Shown here one piece after another: positions 9,004 to 18,634 of a DNA stretch of 30,519 nucleotides (positions within the stretch are counted from its first letter, which is position 1; each line of letters begins with the position of its first letter). The stretch lies in assembly GCA_016717145.1 (NCBI GenBank), contig JADKGD010000049.1, positions 1 through 30,519 of the forward strand, given 5' to 3'. Both the position numbers and the translations under genes were made by a program. This DNA is from Saprospiraceae bacterium. Lineage in GTDB: Bacteria > Bacteroidota > Bacteroidia > Chitinophagales > Saprospiraceae. The notes under the pieces were generated by a model. That model was given only the letters and a program-made list of their open reading frames with translations, was not told where the DNA came from and did no database searches.

Positions 9004-10137
9004 TTAAAATTTTGATTGTGGCATTGGTTTACATTTTGTGATATCCAAAACTTTTTTTCTCATCTCTGCCTTGTCTGTAAAATGACGGGAGATTTCATAT
9101 GTGGTCTTGCGATAGTTTTCCTCATTGTTGTGATAGAATATCTTAATAAACCGGCAATTTTTATGTTCGAAAATGGTGCTTAATAAGGTACGATCTGACA
9201 AACCACAGGAATGCCCCATAATATAAACATCAAATTCGGACTCCAGAAAAGCAAGTAGTCTTGAATAATTGTCCGTTTTGAAATAGTCAAATGACTTGAT
9301 GTGGGTAAAGACTTCTGGAATATTAGCCTTTTCTAATACATCATAGGTCTCGTCCCGTTCATCTCCATACCCAAAAATAATAGGATTTTCTTTTTTGTTT
9401 AATTCTCCATGGATATGAATGACATCACTTCCTGGTCTTTTGTACATTTCAGTGGTAGCAGTGTAATTGAAATTAAGCATCATTACATCATTTATTTGAA
9501 AATTTTCATCTTTTCCAAAATTTGATGGTATTGGTGCTTCGTAAATGTAATTATGTATTGTATCGTTTTAGATAGTTTGTCTAAAGACCTTAGATAGGCT
9601 TCGAGTTCCTTTTTTAAAATATCAAAATGTTCGTTTATTTCGTTCAAACTTGTATGGATTGAATAGTCTGGTGAATTAATAAATGATTGGTGCTGCTTAA
9701 TATTTTTTTTCAATTCTTGATAATATAGATTTTCAATATTAACCCAGTTTTTATTTTCCAGATCATCAAGAATCAATTTGAAAAATTTGAATTAATTTCA
9801 ACTTGGACAGTGTGGTTAGTATTTTTAGTACTACCATATTCAATGAGTTTATATATTTCTTGTATTTTGGTTATTTTCGGATAATTATATTGGATTAGTA
9901 ATGACGGTCGATCATAAGAAAAAACTAATCAAGGGATTTGAATAAATAGAAAAACAGGGGTCTTTCATTATCATAATTATAATTTTCAAATGCATCTTCC
10001 CAACATTTCTGAAAGTACCACAATATAAAATCAGCATAACTGGTTTTCATGCCATGCGCCAGATCGAAGCCATTGCCGATGAGGATAAGTCGGTTGATGG
10101 GTCTGGATTTATTTATATTTGTTTTACTCAATGACAC
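9004..10137 (-). CDS. AbiH family abortive-infection protein, three frame breaks
   Basis: Three minus-strand frames give one protein of about 378 residues: 9925-10137 (GTG start; NRLILIGNGFDLAHGMKTSYA), 9492-9776 (NWVNIENLYYQELKK) and 9004-9483 (MLNFNYTATTEMY, VIHIHGELNKKENPIIFGYGD). GNGFDLAHG near the N-terminus and the NFNYT plus HIHGELN motifs are the hallmarks of AbiH, a lactococcal-type phage abortive-infection family with a probable nucleotide-binding fold. Coding continues between the frames (PSLLIQYNYPKITKIQEIYK in 9790-9920), so small indels rather than deletions divide it. The mechanism of AbiH is not established. Its place between McrBC and a type I system fits anti-phage use. Confidence 0.85.
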
Positions 10138-10264
10138 TGGTTAAAAACTATAAGGCATTTTACTTATTTATTCAATTGTCCATTGATGTCAACAATGATA
10201 TATTTTCTCCATTCCAATAATTCAAATTCTATTTTTTTAAACTTAAATTGGTTTTTTCCATACA

Positions 10265-10295
10265 CAAAGGTAGTTTTAAAAAATTAGGATGTCAA
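10265..10295 (-). promoter_or_regulatory. Candidate abiH promoter
   Basis: Minus strand: TTG (10295-10293), 20 bases, then TACCTTTG (10272-10265). Both boxes and the spacing match the Bacteroidota -33/-7 consensus (TTG, 19-21, TAnnTTTG). It sits about 130 bases upstream of the abiH start. In between, a 31-32 codon frame (10261-10164) appears if one A is added; I leave that as unproven. Confidence 0.5.
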
Positions 10296-10392
10296 GATTT
10301 ACGCAGGGGAAATCAAATGATAAAGACTGAATGCTATAGTGAACAAGCTGTGCCGGAGGATGGGTAAGGATAAAAAAGTGATGGTTTTTTAC

Positions 10393-10400
10393 TATTTTTG
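10393..10400 (+). promoter_or_regulatory. Candidate -7 box for the type I restriction operon
   Basis: TATTTTTG matches TAnnTTTG and ends 27 bases before the hsdM ATG. No clear -33 TTG at the matching distance, so support is from position and one box only. Confidence 0.35.
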
Positions 10401-10427
10401 CACTTGTAAAATTCCAATGCCAAGCTT

Positions 10428-12796
10428 ATGAACACCGCCGTACATAATAAATTAGTCTCTTTTATTTGGTCCATTGCAGATGATTGTCTGAGAGATGTAT
10501 ATGTCAGGGGCAAGTATCGGGATGTCATCTTACCTATGGTGGTCCTGAGACGGCTGGATGCTTTGCTGGAGCCAAGCAAAAATGCTATCATGGAAGAATT
10601 GGTATTCCAACGCGATGAAGCTAAATTTACAGAGTGGGATGAAAATGGATTGCGACAAGCATCGGGGTATGTGTTTTACAATACCAGTCCGTGGACCCTG
10701 CAACGACTTCATGATACAGCTACCAATAATCAGCAAATATTGCAGGCCAATTTTGAAGATTATCTCCAGGGATTCAGCAAAAATGTGAAGGAAATCATCG
10801 ATAAGTTCAAGCTGAAATCTCAGGTGCGTCACATGGCTGCCAAGGATGTGTTGCTCGATGTACTGGAAAAATTCACTTCGCCTTATATCAATCTGACACC
10901 TTTTGAAAAGGCAGATCCCGAAGGACGCAAAATGCCTGCGCTGAGCAATCTGGGTATGGGATATGTCTTCGAAGAGTTGATCAGAAAGTTTAATGAAGAT
11001 AATAATGAAGAAGCCGGGGAACACTTCACGCCCAGAGAAGTCATAGACCTGATGACCCACATCATTTTTGAACCGGTCAAGGATAATCTACCGCCTGTGA
11101 TGACGATCTATGATCCAGCCTGTGGTAGTGGTGGTATGCTGACGGAATCTCAGAATTTTATCAAAGACGAAGAAGGAGAGATCAGGGCCAAAGGTGATGT
11201 CTATCTTTATGGCAAGGAAATCAACGACGAAACCTATGCTATCTGCAAGTCTGATATGATGATCAAGGGCAATAATCCCGAAAATATACGCGTAGGTTCT
11301 ACGCTGAGTACGGATGAATTTGCAGGGACGACATTTGATTTTATGCTTTCCAATCCACCTTATGGTAAGTCATGGGCGAGTGAACTGAAGTATATCAAAG
11401 ATGGCAAAGATGTGATCGACCCTAGATTTGTGGTGCAGCTGAAGGATTATTGGGGAGGGAATTGTCAGATGTGGATGCGACGCCAAGATCATCTGATGGG
11501 CAACTACTGTTCCTGATGGAAATGGTCAATAAAATGAAGCCATTATCACAAAGTGTGGCAGGTAGCAGGATAGCTTCCGTACATAATGGTAGTAGTTTGT
11601 TTACGGGTGATGCCGGTGGTGGTGAAAGCAATATCCGTAGGTATATCATAGAAAATGACTGGCTCGAAGCCATTATCCAAATGCCCAATAACTTGTTTTA
11701 CAATACAGGGATCACTACGTATATCTGGATATTGAGCAACAACAAAACCGCTCTCAGAAAGCGCAAAGTACAACTCATTGATGCCGGACCAATGTACCGC
11801 AAACTTAGAAAAAATCTGGGTAATAAAAACTGTGAGTTTGCTCCCGAGCATATTCGTGAAATTGTGACCGCATATGAAAGCATGGCTGTATTGGATCAGA
11901 AAGAAGTTATTGTTGAAAACATAAAAGGGGTAATATCATCTCAATTGTTTGACAATAAAGATTTTGGTTATTATAAAGTAACCATCGAACGACCTAAACG
12001 ACTAAAAGCACAATTTACTACTGAAAAAATAGGAGAACTGCGTTATGATAAAAGTCTCAAAGAAGCTATGGTATGGGCTTATGAAACGTATGGTGATACT
12101 ATCTACACCGATGTCCAAAAATATGAAAAAGAAATCCTGGACTGGTGCGAAAAACAAGATATGAACCTGAATGCCAAACAAAGCAAGGCATTGGTGCACC
12201 CTGATACATGGCAAAAGCAACTCGATCTCATGCAAATAGCCAAAAGTCTGATGGAACATGTAGGGAAAGATACATACAATGATTTTAATGAATTTAAAGA
12301 AAAAGTAGATCAGGTCATTAAGCAACTGAAAATAAAGCTCTCTGCAACAGAAAAAAATGCCATACTGAATGCCGTCAGCTGGTATGATGCAGAAGCTGCT
12401 AAAGTCATCAAAAGCAGTATCAAGCTCAGTGGTGAGAAGCTGGAGAAACTGCTCGATCACCTCGGTTGTGATGAGAAGGATTTACCAGATTATGGGTATT
12501 TTCCGTCTGATTCCAAAGGTGGGTATATCGAATATGAGACAGAAGGTGATCTGAGAGATACTGAAAATGTACCGCTGAAAGAAGATATTCATACTTACTT
12601 CCTTCGTGAGGTCAAACCCCATGTGGATGAAGCTTGGATCAATCTGGATGCCACCAAGATAGGATATGAGATTAGTTTTAATAAATACTTTTATCGTCAT
12701 AAACCGCTGAGAAGTCTCGAAGATGTGACGGCAGATATACTAAAACTGGAGGAAGAGAGTGATGGATTGATCAGGGAAATATTAAACTTGATTTAA
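10428..12796 (+). CDS. hsdM: Type I restriction-modification methyltransferase subunit HsdM, one frameshift
   Basis: Two frames, 10428-11516 and 11450-12796, join into one protein of about 790 residues when one G is added to the GGGG run at 11452-11455 (giving KDYWGRELSDVDATPRSSDGQ). The N-terminal helical HsdM domain is followed by the N6-adenine methyltransferase domain: SAM motif DPACGSGG at residues 229-236 and catalytic NPPYG at 309-313. The second frame has the rest of the Rossmann fold (AGSRIASVHNGSSLFTGDAG, WLEAIIQMPNNLFYNTGI) and a long C-terminal extension with coiled-coil character. It methylates adenine in the site chosen by HsdS and forms the M2S core. First gene of a plus-strand operon. 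Confidence 0.93.
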
Positions 12797-12800
12797 GAAT

Positions 12801-13843
12801 ATGGACAAAATGCAGCACAACGAAAAACAACTCTTTGTTGAAATAAAGCAAATGATCGACGATGCCAGAATAAGGTGAGCAAAGTTGTTTCATCGGGCGT
12901 AACTGCATTGTATTGGAACATAGGCACAAGGATAAATAAAGAAATACTGAACAATGGACGTGCAGAATATGGTAAACAGATTGTCGCTACGCTGTCGCGA
13001 CAATTGGTACAAGAATATGGAAAAAATTTTGAGGAAAAGAATTTGCGCCGCATCATTCAATTTGCCCAACTTTTTTGCGAAGCTGAAAATGTCGCTACGC
13101 TGTGGCGACAATTGAGTTGGTCGCATTTTAAGTTACTTCTGCCTGTAAAAGATGAGCTGCAACGCGATTTTTATGCACAAATGTGCAATGTCGAAAGTTG
13201 GAACGTAGAAACACTTCGTGACAAGATAAATTCTATGCTTTTTGAACGTACCGCTTTGTCTCAAAAACCCGAAGAGATGATTAAAAAGGAATTAGCATTA
13301 CTTCGGGATGAAAATAAAATGAGTCCTGATTTGGTTTTCAGAGATCCTTACGTTCTTGGTTTTCTAGGACTAAAAGATACTTACAGTGAAAAAGATCTTG
13401 AAACAGCTATCCTTTTTGAATTAGAAAAATTCATTTTAGAGCTTGGGGTAGGTTTTACTTTTGTCGCCAGGCAGAAACGAATGATTATTGATGGCGAAGA
13501 TTATCACCTTGATTTGTTGTTTTATCATCGTAAGCTAAAACGATTGGTGGCGATTGATCTAAAGATTGGCAAATTTGAAGCCGGCTATAAAGGGCAGATG
13601 GAAGCTTATTTAAGGTGGCTTGAAAAATATGAAGTCGAAGAAGGTGAAGAAAAACCGATTGGGCTCATTCTCTGTGCAGAAGGCAATAACGAGTTGGTTG
13701 AATTATTGCAACTTGACAAAGCCAATATTAAAGTCGCTAAATACATTACAGAATATCTGCCCAACCACTTGCTCAAACAAAAGCTACATGAGTTTATACT
13801 TGCATCAAAAAAACAAATTGAAAACAACATCAATGATCAATAA
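12801..13843 (+). CDS. DUF1016/YhcG-type PD-(D/E)XK nuclease domain protein
   Basis: The clean frame is 12875-13843 (322 aa), but an ATG at 12801 (MDKMQHNEKQLFVEIKQMIDD) supplies the missing N-terminus if one A is added at 12869-12870. The N-terminal half is the DUF1016 helical region (ALYWNIGTRINKEIL, ATLWRQLSWSHFKLLLP). The C-terminal half is a PD-(D/E)XK fold with Asp213 in HLDLLFYH and Asp228-x-Lys230 in AIDLKIGKF, residues consistent with an active nuclease. Members often sit inside type I restriction loci; their exact task there is unclear. It starts five bases after hsdM and its end overlaps the hsdS remnant by 11 bases, so it belongs to the operon. Confidence 0.88.
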
Positions 13844-13931
13844 TTTTTCACAATACCGATCTTACAAAGATTCAGGTGTAGAATGGCTGGGAGAGATTCC
13901 TTTTCAATTTAGCTCATTTGCAACGACCTAA
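13833..13931 (+). pseudogene. 5' remnant of a second hsdS gene
   Basis: 32 codons beginning MINNFSQYRSYKDSGVEWLG and EIP, the canonical start of an HsdS first target-recognition domain, then diverging after EIPFQF and stopping. It closely resembles the start of the complete hsdS at 14252 (KDSGVEWLGKIPEHW) and the start of that gene's second half (KDSGVEWIGEIPDGW, ~14912). It overlaps the preceding gene's stop by 11 bases, as the complete hsdS overlaps its own upstream neighbour. I infer loss of most of an earlier specificity gene by recombination or deletion. Confidence 0.75.
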
Positions 13932-13965
13932 TTCAGATAAAGTCATATCAAAAAAATCAAACCAT

Positions 13966-14262
13966 ATGATAGATAACATAAAACCTTTGATAGAGCAAAT
14001 AAAACCTTTGGCAGTACAAATCCAAGCATTAAATCAGCAAGCTTATGTCAGTTATATGCCAGAAGTAGAGCGACTGATCACCTATCGTGTGCGAGATGAC
14101 AAAACGATACAACGCGTACTGGATGGGCTACTGGATTTTTGTGGTGATGAAAAAGTATTGTCACTGTACAAAAAACTCTGTAGGTATTATTGGGATATCA
14201 ACCCAGAAGCTACCGCAGATTATATAAACATATACAGAGAAATGTGGGATCATGAAGATTAA
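13966..14262 (+). CDS. Small hypothetical protein of type I restriction locus
   Basis: I choose the ATG at 13966 (MIDNIKPLIEQIKPLAVQIQ); the frame also opens upstream at 13918, but those codons run through hsdS-remnant sequence. The 98-residue product is helical, with a conserved-looking core VLDGLLDFCGDEKVLSLYKK followed by LCRYYWDINPEATADYINIY. I have a general recollection of similar small proteins beside hsdS in Bacteroidota restriction loci, without an assigned function. Its stop overlaps the hsdS start by 11 bases, so the two are probably translated together; a helper or antitoxin-like role is possible but unproven. Confidence 0.7.
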   Translation: MIDNIKPLIEQIKPLAVQIQALNQQAYVSYMPEVERLITYRVRDDKTIQRVLDGLLDFCGDEKVLSLYKKLCRYYWDINPEATADYINIYREMWDHED

Positions 14263-15565
14263 TGTAAGCAAATACCCATTCTACAAAGATTCCGGTGTGG
14301 AATGGCTGGGTAAGATTCCTGAGCATTGGGAAATATTACCAGGCCTTAGTTTTATTTTTGAAAATAAGGAAAGAAACAAAGGAATGATTCGAAATACCAT
14401 TCTTTGTTTAAGTTATGGAAATATTCGCGTAAAAGGTGAAGAAGAACTAACAGGGCTGGTTCCAGAATCATTTGAAACTTACCAATTTGTAAATAAAAGT
14501 GATTTGATTGTCAGACCAACAGATTTACAAAATGATAGAGTCAGTTTAAGAAGTTCCATATCAGAATACGATGGTATTATTACCAATGCATATTTAAATT
14601 TGAGATTTAAATCAAAAGCTAATTCTAAGTTTTTTCATTATTTTTTTAGAGCAATTGACAATAACAAAGTTATCTATGGATTAGGTTCCGGACTTAGACA
14701 AAACATCAGTTATTTGGATTTTAGACGATTCCAATTTCCTTTTCCACCACTACCTGAACAAACCGCCATCGCCCGCTTCCTGGACGAAAAGACAACCCTG
14801 ATTAATAAGGCCATCGCCATCAAACAAAAACAAATAGAACTGCTAAAAGAACGTAGACAAATACTTATACATAAAGTCGTTACCCACGGGCTCGACCCAA
14901 ATGTCAAAATGAAGGACAGCGGTGTGGAATGGATTGGGGAGATTCCTGATGGGTGGGAAGTGAAGAAACTTAGGTATTTAGCTTACTGTTTTCCAAGTAA
15001 TGTTGATAAACATAGTAAATCAAATGAAAAAGATGTCAGGCTTTGCAATTATACAGATGTGTATAAAAACGATTATATCACTGATGATATGGATCTTATG
15101 AATGCTACAGCATCTGATGATCAAATCACTAAATTTTCCCTTAAAGTAAACGATATTGTAATAACCAAGGATTCTGAAACAGCAAGTGATATTGCGGTGC
15201 CAACTTTTATTAAGGAGAAATTGACCAATGTTGTTTGTGGTTATCATTTAGCAATAATAAGAACCCATCAAGACAACTATAGTAAATATTTATTTCAAGC
15301 ACTTAAAACTAAATTATTCAATGCACAATTTGAAATTTGTTCAAATGGTATTACAAGGGTGGGTCTTGGAAATTCAGATTTGAAAAACGGTACATTTCTG
15401 GTACCAAGTCCATCTGAACAAATCCAAATAGCTGAGTTTATTGAGAGATCTAGTTCTAAAATCGCCAATGCCATTTCCCTGAAAGAAAAGGAAATCGAAA
15501 AGCTGAAGGAATATAAGGCGACGCTGATCAATAGTGCTGTGACGGGGAAGATAAAAGTAAGCTAA
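14252..15565 (+). CDS. hsdS: Type I restriction specificity subunit HsdS
   Basis: 437 residues, intact. Two target-recognition domains, each opened by KDSGVEWxGxIP (residues ~12 and ~221), read the two halves of a bipartite DNA site. Each is followed by a conserved helical spacer: LPEQTAIARFLDEKTTLINK with KQIELLKERRQILI after the first, and SEQIQIAEFIERSS with EKEIEKLKEYKATLI after the second. Together these set the distance between half-sites and bind HsdM. The ending NSAVTGKIKV is typical of the family. The target sequence cannot be read from the protein. The repeated N-terminal motif in three places within 1.1 kb offers homology for domain exchange. Confidence 0.95.
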   Translation: MKINVSKYPFYKDSGVEWLGKIPEHWEILPGLSFIFENKERNKGMIRNTILCLSYGNIRVKGEEELTGLVPESFETYQFVNKSDLIVRPTDLQNDRVSLRSSISEYDGIITNAYLNLRFKSKANSKFFHYFFRAIDNNKVIYGLGSGLRQNISYLDFRRFQFPFPPLPEQTAIARFLDEKTTLINKAIAIKQKQIELLKERRQILIHKVVTHGLDPNVKMKDSGVEWIGEIPDGWEVKKLRYLAYCFPSNVDKHSKSNEKDVRLCNYTDVYKNDYITDDMDLMNATASDDQITKFSLKVNDIVITKDSETASDIAVPTFIKEKLTNVVCGYHLAIIRTHQDNYSKYLFQALKTKLFNAQFEICSNGITRVGLGNSDLKNGTFLVPSPSEQIQIAEFIERSSSKIANAISLKEKEIEKLKEYKATLINSAVTGKIKVS

Positions 15566-15579
15566 ACATAGGACTTGAT

Positions 15580-16641
15580 ATGGACTTGATAGGGACATTA
15601 CTAGCTGAGAACACATCCAAAGTGTATCAAGGCAGAGCGGATTTTTTGCACGTAAATGAGGCTTATTCATCAGATGTTGTAGTCTATACTAATGCTAGCA
15701 AGGCATATATAGAATACGATGATACCATCGCTACATTTATGCAGGATGGTATAGTAACGTTTGATGGTTTAGTTGAAGAAGATAGACCTATCAGTGGCAA
15801 GATTGGTCCTTCAAAGAACCATGCAGATGGGAAAACCATTGCTGAGTGTTATGAACTGAGGATTGGGGCCGCAACAAATGTCTACAAGATAGAAACTGTC
15901 CTGATGGGTTGTTACATAAAACATGAGTTTACTTTTCATTATAAGGGAAGTAAAATCACCTTTGTTCCTGGTGCCAACACTCTTAGTATGGCTAATCGCA
16001 CCAAGCACTTAAACCACATCATTCTAGAAGGAAACAGCGTAGTGATAGAGCATGATGATCTGTCAATAGATGGTGTAAATCAAATGCTATGGGTGATATG
16101 CTGGTTACTTAGACCTATTATAGCGTCAGAAGTGTACTATAAACCATTGATTATCAATGATGGTGAGCTAATCTTTTTTAGTGCTGAGACACCTAGTGGC
16201 AAGCGGTTTGGTATGACAGAAAAAATATTGATGAGTACAGCCGCGTTACCTACTTATCTTCAAGATGGTCTAACTAAATGGGATAAAATGGATGCATTCG
16301 ACCGACTTACAATCAAAGACGCTGGCCATGTCTTGGCCAATGCAGAAGCATTGGGATATAGCGAGCTGGCTATAATGCCACTTTTCGCAGCGATTGAACG
16401 ATTAGGATCAAAATATGGAAATGCCAAAGCTGAAGGCACTATTGGGAAAATAGTGAAAAACTTAAAAGGAGAATTGAAAAAAACAGCCATTTCATTTTTT
16501 GATACTTTTGATGAAAGCCTTACAAATGATCATAAATCAAATCTACTCCAAAGTATTTCAAACATTAAGCCTTATGATGATCAGGTAATCCAAAAGGTTA
16601 GAAAGCATTTGGATAATAATGGCTTCAAGCACAAAACCTGA
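15580..16641 (+). CDS. Hypothetical protein embedded in type I restriction operon
   Basis: 353 residues, intact, 14 bases after hsdS. I do not recognise it. The N-terminal two thirds are beta-rich and glycine-punctuated (YHKGSKITFVPGANTLSM-like region, EVYYKPLIINDGELIFFSAE); the C-terminal third is helical (AEALGYSELAIMPLFAAIER, KNLKGELKKTAISFFDTF). No signal peptide, membrane helix or obvious catalytic motif. I looked for a HEPN RxxxxH motif and did not see one. Its tight place between specificity and regulatory genes suggests a function linked to the restriction system or a passenger defence gene. Confidence 0.75.
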   Translation: MDLIGTLLAENTSKVYQGRADFLHVNEAYSSDVVVYTNASKAYIEYDDTIATFMQDGIVTFDGLVEEDRPISGKIGPSKNHADGKTIAECYELRIGAATNVYKIETVLMGCYIKHEFTFHYKGSKITFVPGANTLSMANRTKHLNHIILEGNSVVIEHDDLSIDGVNQMLWVICWLLRPIIASEVYYKPLIINDGELIFFSAETPSGKRFGMTEKILMSTAALPTYLQDGLTKWDKMDAFDRLTIKDAGHVLANAEALGYSELAIMPLFAAIERLGSKYGNAKAEGTIGKIVKNLKGELKKTAISFFDTFDESLTNDHKSNLLQSISNIKPYDDQVIQKVRKHLDNNGFKHKT

Positions 16642-16688
16642 TTTTAAAATTTACAAAAACTTCGAGATAGTTTAATACATAGCGGTGT

Positions 16689-16892
16689 TTGGCAAAAAAA
16701 TCCAAAAAACCACCATTTAATGATCCAGATGATTATCCCAATCAAAAAAGCAAAGATCTTCAAGACCAAATGGAGGTAATCATGTTGATTGCTGTCTTAG
16801 ATCTAGTGGGATATGATGGTTTGATAGCGATGAGTAAAAATGGGTGGAGAACTTATATGCGGGTTAGTGATGTTAAACTAGGAATAGACTAA
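16689..16892 (+). CDS. Small hypothetical protein
   Basis: 67 residues from a TTG start (MAKKSKKPPFNDPDDYPNQK); no ATG is available near the beginning. Basic N-terminus, then a helical stretch QMEVIMLIAVLDLVGYDGLI. Co-directional with its neighbours and followed after one base by the next small frame. Family not recognised; coding status is moderately supported by position and composition. Confidence 0.5.
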   Translation: MAKKSKKPPFNDPDDYPNQKSKDLQDQMEVIMLIAVLDLVGYDGLIAMSKNGWRTYMRVSDVKLGID

Positions 16893-16893
16893 A

Positions 16894-17034
16894 ATGGAAA
16901 TAAAAAGAAAATCAAGCTTATCTGACAAGTTAATGACCTTATCTGACAACCTAAGTAGCTTACCTGACAACCTGGGAGGCTTATCTGACAAGGTACTTAA
17001 TCAAATTGGTAGTGCAAAACGTACAACTTTTTAA
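16894..17034 (+). CDS. Heptad-repeat microprotein (LSDxLxx repeats)
   Basis: A 46-codon frame starting MEIKRKSS, then four seven-residue repeats: LSDKLMT, LSDNLSS, LPDNLGG, LSDKVLN, ending IGSAKRTTF. Leucine at positions 1 and 5 of each heptad would give an amphipathic helix or short coiled coil. It begins one base after the previous stop and lies ahead of the AlbA_2 regulator. Codon changes among the repeats keep the Leu and Asp positions, which argues for coding. The same DNA is also a perfect 21-bp-period array that could be a protein-binding site. Confidence 0.5.
   Translation: MEIKRKSSLSDKLMTLSDNLSSLPDNLGGLSDKVLNQIGSAKRTTF
16918..16991 (+). repeat. Four 11-bp repeats at exact 21-bp period
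   Basis: TTATCTGACAA at 16918, 16939 and 16981, and TTACCTGACAA at 16960. The 21-bp spacing equals seven codons and two helical turns, so both a peptide heptad and a cooperative operator array are possible. Confidence 0.85.
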
Positions 17035-17155
17035 AATATTAGCTATGTTTGGGGGATCAATCTTATTTGACTGGAATTCGGAAACAAAGGATAAATCGTT
17101 GATAATCAAGGAGTCTTTATTTGACTGGAATTCGGAAAATGGTGAAAATGAATAA
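17012..17155 (+). CDS. Possible small ORF carrying two LFDWNSE motifs
   Basis: A 47-codon frame from GTG 17012 (or 11 codons later from ATG 17045) containing LFDWNSE twice, 54 bases apart, and ending NGENE. The start is ambiguous and the length is short. The same motif is encoded by ATG-led mini-frames at 18629 (MVLFDWNSEIK) and 18675 (MSEFLFDWNSEK), which is why I list it. It may instead be non-coding regulatory DNA. Confidence 0.3.
   Translation: MQNVQLFKILAMFGGSILFDWNSETKDKSLIIKESLFDWNSENGENE
17063..17138 (+). repeat. Left copy of ~76-bp paired-motif element
   Basis: Two copies of a 22-bp motif (core TTTGACTGGAATTCGG) at 17063-17084 and 17117-17138, 54 bp apart. The intervening DNA shares TTGATAAT and GAGT with the right-hand copy at 18635-18708. 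The element ends 30 bases before the AlbA_2 regulator start. Confidence 0.9.
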
Positions 17156-17168
17156 ATTGAATACGTAA

Positions 17169-18621
17169 ATGAAGGCGTGGACAGCAAAAGCAAGAAAGCT
17201 TTTAGATCAAAGTTTGGATAAAATACCCCAAGAGTTAAATGAACTTGATTGGAAAGATGATCTATCGCCCAAGAATGAGAAGCTATGTAAGCATATATCA
17301 GCATTTGCGAACCATCCTGGTGGTGGATATTTAGTATTTGGGATCGATGACAAAACTGCAGAAGTAAATGGTATTGATCCTGATAAAGCTAAAACATCAT
17401 CGAACGACTCTCCAGCCTGTGTAGAGATTCTGTCGAACCACTTGTGAGCATAGACCACCACATAAGTGAGTATCGTGATAAAGTAATACTATATATTCAT
17501 ATCAAAGAAAGTGTTGTAAAACCTGTAAGCCTAAGTGGCAAAGGAATGGAAGAAAGTTATATCAGAAGTGGTGGCAGTACGCGCAAGGCATCAAGACCCG
17601 AGATAGGTGGCCTTATGCTAAATAGTAAAACACCGGTATATGAAGAGCTTCATGTTTCTACATTGAAAAATGAAATACAGGTTTTGACACTTCTTGATTA
17701 TGGCAGTATTTGCAAATTGCTTGGAAGGCCAGTTCCCACAACACAGGATGAAATCATGAATTGGCTTATTGATGAAAAAATGATAGATGACATCGACGGG
17801 CAAGGGTACTATATTACTAATTTTGGCGCATTGGCAGCTGCCCATTCACTTGCAGAATTTGATTCATTGAATAGAAAAAGCATAAGGGTTATAAAATACG
17901 ATGGACGTACAAAAGTAGGAAGCAGCAAGGAGTTTCCTGGTAATAAAGGATATGCTATAGGATTTGAAGGATTAATTTCCTTTGTAAAAAGTCTGTTGCC
18001 AGGCAGTGAGGTAATTAAAAATGCGTTGCGTAGGGAAACATCCATGTATCCAGAAATTGCCATTCGTGAGCTTATTGCGAATGCTTTGATACACCAAGAC
18101 TTTAGTATTCGAGGTAGTGGTCCTATGATTGAACTATTTGAAGACAGGATTGAGATATCAAATCCTGGTCGGCTCTTGCCAAGTAAAAAAATAGATCGAT
18201 TGATCAGAACTACACCCGAGTCTCGCAATGAGGTATTAGCACAAGCATTTAGACGATATAATATTTGTGAAGAACGTGGGTCGGGATTTGAAAAAGCTGT
18301 GACGTCAATAGAACTTTTTGGTTTACCACCCTTACTATTTGAAGAGAACGAAAATAGCTTTAAGGTGATCATGTACGCCCCAAAAACATTCGCAGAAATG
18401 GGTGATCAAGAGCGTATTGAAGCGTTATCAACATAGTATAATTCAATACTATGGACAAGGAGGAATGACCAATGCTCGCTCAGAAAGGTTTGGGATGCAT
18501 GACAAGCAAGCTTCACAAATATCAAGATTAATAAAAGAGTCTGTCTTAATGGGAGAATAAAATCAAAGACCCAGAAAGCGATTCAAAAAAATTCACAACT
18601 TACATTCCATACTGGGCCTAA
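17169..18621 (+). CDS. AlbA_2-ATPase-winged-helix transcriptional regulator, three frameshifts
   Basis: Frames 17169-17447, 17444-18436 and 18420-18621 rebuild one ~484-residue protein. The N-terminus is an AlbA_2/Schlafen-type domain (LSPKNEKLCKHISAFANHPG, YLVFGIDD). The middle resembles a GHKL-type ATP-binding domain (IRELIANALIHQDFSI, FEDRIEISNPGRLL, EERGSGFEKA). The end is a winged helix (GGMTNARSERFGM, QASQISRLIKESV) closing with the family-typical YIPYWA. Shifts: two extra bases at ~17408, two lost near 18425, and a G-run one short near 18551. Such proteins are common in type I restriction loci and are presumed regulators. The flanking 22-bp motif pairs are plausible binding sites. Confidence 0.82.
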
Positions 18622-18634
18622 ATAATAGATGGTC

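Larger units (their letters stand above)
10138..10427. other. Divergent intergenic region between abiH and hsdM
   Basis: About 290 bases separating divergent operons. It holds the candidate abiH promoter and an hsdM-side -7 box, plus TGTGCCGGAGGATGG near 10350, which nearly repeats a string in the 4.2-4.8 kb spacer. No confident gene. Confidence 0.5.

Noticed and set aside
10164..10261. A 31-32 codon minus-strand gene upstream of abiH
   Set aside because: Needs one added A to be open and its ATG lies almost at the expected transcription start of the candidate promoter; too weak to list as a gene.
10530..12700. Minus-strand frames of 60-176 codons across hsdM
   Set aside because: Antisense shadows of an hsdM with intact methyltransferase motifs.
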